Part shown: positions 37,207-42,730 of the stretch, piece after piece | Layout: the number at the start of each line of letters is the position of its first letter | Position numbering within the stretch: the stretch's first letter is position 1 | Assembly: GCA_038248505.1 (NCBI GenBank) | Contig: JBBRXJ010000019.1 | Span: 1-42,730 of the forward strand | Source of the DNA: JBBRXJ01 sp038248505 | GTDB taxonomy: Bacteria > Bacteroidota > Bacteroidia > Bacteroidales > JBBRXJ01 | DNA length: 42,730 bases | Direction: 5' to 3' | The notes under the pieces: generated by a model | The model's input: the letters and a program-made list of their open reading frames with translations, nothing else | What the model was told of the DNA's origin: nothing | Databases searched by the model: none | Translations under genes and position numbers: made by a program

Positions 37207-39414
37207 ATGATAAAGCAAAATTTAATTTTAGGAATACTACTGGCTGTGTTTTTCTCAGCATGCAAACCGAAGCAAATGCCCGATCCTATTGAGCTAAAAG
37301 TAGATTCGCTTTTAGTGCAGATGACACTTGATGAAAAGATTGGTCAGATGACGCAACTTTGTTTTAGTACCATTACGCTAAATGGTTCTAAAAACCTCGA
37401 TTTAAACGTGAATAATTTTAGAGAAGCTGTAACAAAATATCATGTTGGTTCTTTTTTGAGTGGTAGTGATAGTATCGTTAAATGGGTTAATTTCATTACC
37501 AATATCCAGAAGGTTGCAATTAATGAAACGCGATTACATATTCCATTAATTATAGGGATAGATCACGTACATGGCGCCAACTATGTAAATGAAGGAACCA
37601 TCCTGCCTCATAATCTAAATATTAGTTGTTCTTTTGACACTGAAATAATAAAGAAAGGAGCAAAGGTAACTGCAATTGAAACGGCTGACCTTGGGCTTAC
37701 CTGGAATTTTGCTCCAGTGCTTGATATTGGTAAAAACCCATACTGGCCTCGTTTATATGAAACATTTGGTGAAGATCCATACTTATGTAGTGTTATGGGA
37801 ACAGCATTTATTACTTCGTATGAGAACTGTCCGGAGATTGCTCCATATAAATTGGCAGCATGCGCGAAGCATTTTATAGGTTATTCTGATCCTCGTTCTG
37901 GTTGGGATCGTACACCTTCTGAAATACCATGGCAGGTAATTTACGAGCAGTTTATTCCTTCGTTTCGCTCAGCAATTGATAATGGGGTTAAAACTTTTAT
38001 GATTAACAGCGGTGAGCTAAATGGCGAACCTGTTCACGGTTCGAAGCGTTTACTCACAGGTTTATTGCGCAACGAACTTGGTTTTAAAGGAGTAATATTA
38101 ACTGATATTAAAGACATTAAAAAGATTGTTGATATGCATGCGGGTGCTGATAATGAAAAAGAGGCAACCCTTATGGCTATTAATGCTGGAATTGATATGA
38201 GTATGGCTTGCAATGCATATGACTTCTGTACCTACATAAAGGAATTAGTGCAAGAAGGTAAGATAACCGAAGAACGTATTAATGAATCGGTGCGTCGTAT
38301 TTTACGTTTGAAGTTTGAATTAGGTTTGTTTGATAACCCATATCCACGCTCAGATCGTTTGGCTAAAATTGGTTGCAAAGAACACCGACAAGTTGCAAAA
38401 GAAGCAGCTTTAGCTTCAACCGTATTATTGAAAAATGAAAATGTTCTACCTATTCCTATGGGTAAAAAAATATTAGTTACAGGTCTTGCAGCAAATTCAA
38501 AACAAATGCTCAATGGAGCATGGACCTTCGATTGGCTTGGTGCTCCCGAAGAACGCCAGCCTAAAAATATGAACACGCTTTATTCTGCTTTGGCTAAAAC
38601 TTTTGATAGCAATAATGTGACTTTGTTTGATGTGGAGAAACTAACGAGTGAAGCACAACAGAAGGATTTTGCTAAACTCGCTAAAAAAACCGATTATATT
38701 ATTGTAACAGTAGGAGAACGGCCTTATAGTGAGTTTAAAGGAAATATTAATGATTTAACGCTCGATGCTGGCCAAAGTGATTTGGTTTTAGCAGCGGTAG
38801 CAACCGGTAAACCTGTAATTGTTATGCTGTTTGAAGGGCGTCCTCGCATTATAGCACGCTTTGTAGATACGGTTGGAGCTATTCTTTTTACTGGTTATCC
38901 TGGTATAATGGGTGCAGATGCTATTGCTGAGTTATTAAGCGGAACGATTTCTCCAGCGGGTAAGCTTTCATTTACATATCCTGCTGAGGTGGGGCATCAG
39001 GTGCCATATTATTATAAAAAGAGTGAAAAATATCTTCCTTTATATCCATTCGGTCATGGTTTGTCTTATACAAGTTTTGAGTATAGCGGGTTACAATTAA
39101 GTGATTCATTAATTACGCGTCCTGATCAGGAAATTACAGCCACTGTTTACATTAAAAACACTGGACAAATTGAGGCTTCTGAAGCAATACTTTGGTATGT
39201 TAAGGATGAGGTAGGTACCATTACACGACCTGACAAAAAATTATGCTTTTTTGAAAAAGATATATTACCTGCTGGCATTCGAAAGAAATATACCTTTAAG
39301 TTTAAGCCGATTGATGTTTGTGCATATCCTGATGAACATGGAAGTACAGTATTTGAGAAAGGTAAATTCTCTCTTTTGGTAGCTGGTATGCAAGTGAATT
39401 TCTATTATAAATAG
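37207..39414 (+). CDS. glycoside hydrolase family 3 lipoprotein
   Basis: GH3 enzymes remove terminal β-linked glucose, xylose or related sugars by a retaining mechanism. The 735-aa protein has a lipobox signal (GILLAVFFSAC, Cys19), the N-terminal barrel domain (TLDEKIGQMTQLC, RLYETFGEDPYLCSVMG, ACAKHFIGYSDPRSGWDRTP), the predicted nucleophile Asp300 in GVILTDIKDI, a second α/β domain (STVLLKNENVLPIP) and a C-terminal FnIII-like domain after PLYPFGHGLSYTSFEYSG. As a lipoprotein it acts in the periplasm or on the surface. It follows the uncharacterised toroid gene by 3 bp. The motif TDIKDI replaces the more usual SDW/TDW, so substrate preference cannot be guessed. Confidence 0.92.
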   Translation: MIKQNLILGILLAVFFSACKPKQMPDPIELKVDSLLVQMTLDEKIGQMTQLCFSTITLNGSKNLDLNVNNFREAVTKYHVGSFLSGSDSIVKWVNFITNIQKVAINETRLHIPLIIGIDHVHGANYVNEGTILPHNLNISCSFDTEIIKKGAKVTAIETADLGLTWNFAPVLDIGKNPYWPRLYETFGEDPYLCSVMGTAFITSYENCPEIAPYKLAACAKHFIGYSDPRSGWDRTPSEIPWQVIYEQFIPSFRSAIDNGVKTFMINSGELNGEPVHGSKRLLTGLLRNELGFKGVILTDIKDIKKIVDMHAGADNEKEATLMAINAGIDMSMACNAYDFCTYIKELVQEGKITEERINESVRRILRLKFELGLFDNPYPRSDRLAKIGCKEHRQVAKEAALASTVLLKNENVLPIPMGKKILVTGLAANSKQMLNGAWTFDWLGAPEERQPKNMNTLYSALAKTFDSNNVTLFDVEKLTSEAQQKDFAKLAKKTDYIIVTVGERPYSEFKGNINDLTLDAGQSDLVLAAVATGKPVIVMLFEGRPRIIARFVDTVGAILFTGYPGIMGADAIAELLSGTISPAGKLSFTYPAEVGHQVPYYYKKSEKYLPLYPFGHGLSYTSFEYSGLQLSDSLITRPDQEITATVYIKNTGQIEASEAILWYVKDEVGTITRPDKKLCFFEKDILPAGIRKKYTFKFKPIDVCAYPDEHGSTVFEKGKFSLLVAGMQVNFYYK

Positions 39415-39431
39415 GACTGTAATGAGTATGT

Positions 39432-39469
39432 AAAAGGCTTTCAGATTAATTTCTGAAAGCCTTTTTTTT
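39432..39469 (+). terminator. intrinsic terminator after the GH3 gene
   Basis: A perfect 14-bp stem (AAAAGGCTTTCAGA at 39432-39445, TCTGAAAGCCTTTT at 39452-39465) with a 6-nt loop and a long T-run lies 17 bp past the GH3 stop. The symmetrical A/T ends would let it work on both strands. Confidence 0.93.
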
Positions 39470-39738
39470 GTCTATATTTTTACTTAATTGCTTGTTAGTT
39501 AATCTTATTAACACAGAATTTAGCAAATCCTTATATAAATGAAACGTTTTTGTGCATTTGGAGAAAAATGAACACATAAAAAATGACCACTTTTTATGAA
39601 TTGTGCCTACTTTTACTATAACAGGATTGTTTATTAATAAAATTGTTCTTATAAAACGAGCATGTTCGTTAAACTCAAACAAGAATGAAAATTCACATGC
39701 GTTTTCTATTATACCTTTAAAATTTAAATTATTTAAGG
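39470..39738. other. AT-rich upstream region of the 761-aa T9SS gene
   Basis: This spacer between the GH3 terminator and the next gene must hold that gene's promoter. The best -7-like sequence is TACCTTTA at 39713-39720, two bases off in importance from TAnnTTTG because the final G is missing. Short open frames here look like chance. Confidence 0.3.
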
Positions 39739-42024
39739 ATGGAAAAACTTTTACTCTCGGTTTTTATCGTGTTTTTTTCGGTAACAATTTTTGCTCAGCT
39801 AACCTGGGTGTCAGTAATTCCTGATAGTAGCCATCCCAATGCTGCATGGGAAGTAGGGTATAAGCAACGAAAAGAGTTTCTACTAAATTCGAGTACATGG
39901 ACTGGTCGCTCAAGCCGTGGTGATACCGATAATGGGAAGCGTTATTGGACTTTGCTTCTGGGCGATATGTATCTAAATAGAGGCAGCCAAACGGCTATTG
40001 ATGCACTAATATTAGATGGATCTCGTGGTGGACATAGCGGAATTTATGGTACCTATGAAGGTAGTTTCTACAAACCCTTTAGTTGCCCAGGATATGCTTT
40101 TTATTATTTTACCTATTACGATCGTATTACGGTTGTAGATACTGTGCAACATACCAAAGTTCAAACAATGTGGAATAATCCTAATCGTGGTTTTGCATCA
40201 CGTATTGATGGTAAAATGGATCCCATATATTTATGCAATGAGTTTAATTCAGAGAATTTTGATTGGATGGAGCGCATTGGTGGATATTTGATGTCACATC
40301 ATTTTAATGATAATACAAACATAACTGATGGCAACAAGCCTGCCATGCAGTACTATGAGAATTGGGTGAATAACTGGGTGCGTGCTACCTATTCAGCAGG
40401 TCGCGTTGAGTGGAACTCACATGTGTATTTTGTCTATTGTTTTCAAGCTGCGGCATCTCTTTCACAATTTGCGACAGACTCAATGACACGCTTACGTGGC
40501 CGAGCAGTACAAGACTGGATGGCGATGGAATTGGCTTTGCATTATATGGATGGGCAACAAGTAGGACCCGAATCACGAAATAAAGGCGGAGGTTACAAGG
40601 TTTTTGATAATGACGTAATAGGCTATGAATATTTGTGGTTTACCGATAATGCCAATAAGGTAAGCACATGTATTGATGATAGCGTTCGTCATATCTATTC
40701 AGGCGATTTGCATACATCTGGTTATATTGCGAATATGGCGTACAGACCGCCACAAGTAATAATTGATATTGCGCAACGGAAATTCAATTTGCCCGTTGAA
40801 ATGCATAATGTAAAGCCATTCTATCGTCTCGATTATGAGAATTTTAAGAATTGGAATGGCAAATCAGGCACCAATGGACGACGCTTTGAGTTTGAAACAT
40901 CTTATTTTAATACCAATTATACTTTATCAAGCCTAGCAGGTGGAAGACCTAAAGGTGTTGATTGTTTCTCAGAACAATGTCTATGGCGCTTTGGTGTTAA
41001 AGACCGATATTATCAGGTCTTTGGTAATAGTGGATCTATGTCAGGTATTGCTGGTCGATGCGAATTTGAACAAATTGGACAGTATCGTAATACCATGATG
41101 CGTGTTATTAAAGGGACAAATAATATGTGGGTGGCAGTAGCCAATGAGGTTACTGATAAGGCATTTGATGGTAATATTCTTTTTGCTGATATGGGTAATG
41201 GTGTGTATATGGCTGTGAGACCTTATAACGCAACAGCAAACTCAAGTGCCGCATATACGCCAGGTACAGGAGATAATTATACAAAATATACTTGGAATTT
41301 TAGTACATCAGCAATTGGTGCTCTTATCCTGGAAGTTGGTACTGTTGCCGAACATACTTCATTTGCAAATTTTAAAACACTTGTAAAAGCGGCTTCATTA
41401 ACATCGCCAAGTGCAACACAAGTCCAGTATGTTTCTACATTAGGACGAAAATTGAAGGTTGAACATATGGGTACCACAAGCTATTCATATACCTCAAATT
41501 CTTGTGGAACTTTAGTTATTAATCCATCGGGCAAGTACCCTCGCGTATGGTATGATGATGTTGAAACAGATTTTAATACATGGAATTTATATGAAGTAGT
41601 ATATGGCGATAAGATTGTAGATAACAAATGGGGGAGCGGATTCCTTCATTTAAAATCGAATAACAATGAATTGAAAATTACCATTGATACTACTACGGCT
41701 AATGTGAAGTATGAGATGTTGAAAATGCTCACGTCAAACAAGCCGATTATTGAAACGAAGAAAGCTGTGGTGAATAGTTTTGAGGTGTTTCCAAATCCTA
41801 CTTTAGGTGAAGTTACTCTAAATATCAGCAGTGAAAAAAATCAGACATCTGTTATTAATGTTTATGATTTATTAGGACGTAAAGTCTTAGAGCTCTTCAA
41901 AGGAAGCATTGAATCAGGCGAGAAACAAGTATCCGCCAACCTCAGCAAACTGCCCAAAGGACTATATTTTATTTTGTTTGATGGGAGTGAGTGGGATCGG
42001 TCGAAACGTATTTCGCTTGAATAA
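39739..42024 (+). CDS. T9SS-sorted toroid-type protein, candidate polysaccharide lyase
   Basis: The 761-aa precursor has a signal peptide (MEKLLLSVFIVFFSVTIFA, then QLTWVS), a helical toroid-like domain (~25-380), a β-rich domain (~385-670) and a type IX secretion C-terminal domain (~681-761, beginning FEVFPNPTLGEVTL). Toroid plus β-sandwich is the architecture of several lyase families, such as PL8, PL12 and PL21, but I do not recognise any one of them. Candidate active-site patches are RVEWNSHVYF (Asn226, His228) and DLHTSGYIANMAYRPP (His325, Tyr329), since such lyases use Asn/His and Tyr. The same locus encodes GH105 and KduI, which require a lyase product, and no other lyase is present. 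The lyase call is inference; signal and sorting domain are clear. Confidence 0.6.
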   Translation: MEKLLLSVFIVFFSVTIFAQLTWVSVIPDSSHPNAAWEVGYKQRKEFLLNSSTWTGRSSRGDTDNGKRYWTLLLGDMYLNRGSQTAIDALILDGSRGGHSGIYGTYEGSFYKPFSCPGYAFYYFTYYDRITVVDTVQHTKVQTMWNNPNRGFASRIDGKMDPIYLCNEFNSENFDWMERIGGYLMSHHFNDNTNITDGNKPAMQYYENWVNNWVRATYSAGRVEWNSHVYFVYCFQAAASLSQFATDSMTRLRGRAVQDWMAMELALHYMDGQQVGPESRNKGGGYKVFDNDVIGYEYLWFTDNANKVSTCIDDSVRHIYSGDLHTSGYIANMAYRPPQVIIDIAQRKFNLPVEMHNVKPFYRLDYENFKNWNGKSGTNGRRFEFETSYFNTNYTLSSLAGGRPKGVDCFSEQCLWRFGVKDRYYQVFGNSGSMSGIAGRCEFEQIGQYRNTMMRVIKGTNNMWVAVANEVTDKAFDGNILFADMGNGVYMAVRPYNATANSSAAYTPGTGDNYTKYTWNFSTSAIGALILEVGTVAEHTSFANFKTLVKAASLTSPSATQVQYVSTLGRKLKVEHMGTTSYSYTSNSCGTLVINPSGKYPRVWYDDVETDFNTWNLYEVVYGDKIVDNKWGSGFLHLKSNNNELKITIDTTTANVKYEMLKMLTSNKPIIETKKAVVNSFEVFPNPTLGEVTLNISSEKNQTSVINVYDLLGRKVLELFKGSIESGEKQVSANLSKLPKGLYFILFDGSEWDRSKRISLE

Positions 42025-42066
42025 AAACGTATTTTGATTTTTGTTGGTATTATTACAATTGACAAC

Positions 42067-42105
42067 AAAAAGCATCTTCTGAAAATGAATCAGATGAGGC
42101 TTTTT
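42067..42105 (+). terminator. imperfect intrinsic terminator after the 761-aa T9SS gene
   Basis: A 7-bp base (AAAAAGC at 42067-42073, GCTTTTT at 42099-42105) is continued by a stem with two mismatches ending in TCTGA/TCAGA, and followed by a T-run. It is 42 bp past the stop codon. Confidence 0.7.
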
Positions 42106-42590
42106 CAATTGGATTGTGCGCATAATTGTTTTCACAAAGGCAGGAGAGTTAAACAAGCTATCGGATGATGGTATGGTTTTGTGCGGGATTAGGAAGATAC
42201 TTCACAATTAGTTTACACCGATTTTTACGAGCCACGAACGTATGCAAACCTTTGAATAACAGATGTACAATACCATCTGTTATTTGACCAAGGTAGTCTT
42301 TATTTGGTTGCATATAACTATTTGAACATGTCTAACACATCATTAAAACCGATTTGTGCTATTATGTTCTATTTTGTATTAATTTTCTGATTGCAACATA
42401 TTTCTTTTCAAACCCCATAAATTTCACAAATCTTTCTTTACTTCTTGTACAAAATGTCTTTTACAAATTGAGGGTTTCTCTAAGCTGTAAAAAAAATGGT
42501 TTCGAAATAGGTGTATGTTATTGTATATGTGGGTAATAAAAATAATCTTTATCGCAGTTTTTGAATACATAGATTGAATGACTAGAACTA
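42106..42590. other. gene-free region before the IS element
   Basis: No convincing gene or RNA was found. A short plus-strand frame at 42354-42536 is Phe/Cys-rich and lacks any recognisable pattern, so it is probably chance. The only clear structure is the inverted repeat at 42255-42284. Confidence 0.4.
42255..42284. repeat. 11-bp perfect inverted repeat
   Basis: AATAACAGATG (42255-42265) and CATCTGTTATT (42274-42284) form a perfect stem with an 8-nt loop. No U-tract follows on either strand, so it is not a typical terminator. It could be a protein-binding site or a remnant of a mobile element. Confidence 0.6.
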
Positions 42591-42591
42591 A

Positions 42592-42730
42592 AGGGCATCT
42601 CTAAAAACCTAAAACTGATGCATGTCTCTGATTGTTAATTGAATATGCTTGTTTTTCCGAATTAATTTTAGTATACTTGCTGAAAACAACAACGATGAAA
42701 AACATTAACCCACTTGGATTATTTGATGAT
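42592..42730 (+). mobile_element. left end of an IS5-like insertion sequence (cut by window edge)
   Basis: A candidate terminal repeat begins AGGGCATCTCTAAAAAC at 42592 and follows CTAA (42588-42591), which fits the CTAR target preference of the IS5 family. The transposase start follows about 100 bp in. The right end and the second repeat lie outside the window, so the boundaries are provisional. Confidence 0.55.
42695..42730 (+). CDS. transposase, N-terminal fragment (truncated at window edge)
   Basis: Only twelve codons are visible, MKNINPLGLFDD. The NPLGLFD pattern is what I recall for the N-terminus of IS5-type transposases in Bacteroidota, in which a conserved LxKLxxLxDPL stretch follows. 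The inverted-repeat-like sequence 100 bp upstream supports this. With so few residues the family call is tentative. Confidence 0.55.
   Translation, partial: MKNINPLGLFDD

Noticed and set aside
39603..39824. Plus-strand small ORF overlapping the start of the 761-aa gene
   Set aside because: It lies in another frame, has no family pattern, and overlaps a clear signal-peptide start at 39739.
42354..42536. Plus-strand 60-aa ORF in the terminal gene-free region
   Set aside because: Phe/Cys/Leu-rich translation with no promoter box or family pattern, expected by chance in AT-rich DNA.

Overview
The window comes from an AT-rich member of the Bacteroidota. The evidence is a SusC/SusD pair, two proteins with type IX secretion (T9SS) C-terminal sorting domains, TAnnTTTG-type promoter boxes, few Shine-Dalgarno sites, and Bacteroidota-style his genes. 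The order and genus cannot be fixed from sequence reading alone. No rRNA, tRNA, CRISPR or prophage was seen.

Layout. (1) 1-5432: an unrecognised 180-aa gene, then groES-groEL on the minus strand with a strong terminator, a ComB-family phosphatase on the minus strand, and a YihY/BrkB-type membrane protein. (2) 5476-15434: a complete histidine operon, hisG-D-C-B-[histidine kinase]-[purU]-H-A-F-IE. It is preceded by what looks like a full transcription attenuator: a promoter-like sequence, a short leader ORF with four His codons, an antiterminator pairing and an intrinsic terminator. Two non-histidine genes, a membrane sensor kinase and formyltetrahydrofolate deformylase, sit inside the operon. 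A CstA-type transporter follows on the same strand. (3) 17364-20258: a large PAS-rich hybrid histidine kinase on the minus strand. (4) 20450-42024: a polysaccharide utilisation locus. A minus-strand operon, kduI-GH105-sodium/solute symporter, is divergent from susC-susD-fasciclin lipoprotein-T9SS protein. Two more transcription units follow: an uncharacterised toroid-type protein with a GH3 lipoprotein, and a T9SS-sorted toroid-type protein that could be a polysaccharide lyase. (5) 42592-42730: the left end and first codons of an IS5-like insertion sequence, cut by the window edge.

How the genes may work together. Δ4,5-unsaturated uronyl hydrolase (GH105) and KduI imply that a uronic-acid polysaccharide is cut by a lyase. 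No gene here belongs to a lyase family I recognise, so the 761-aa T9SS protein is the best candidate. GH105 and KduI lack signal peptides, so unsaturated oligosaccharides would be imported, probably by SusCD and then the symporter, and finished in the cytoplasm. No dedicated locus regulator (HTCS, SusR, ECF/anti-sigma) is visible.

The most notable points are the his attenuator, the kinase and purU embedded in the his operon, and the two unclassified carbohydrate-active candidates at 34942-37203 and 39739-42024.
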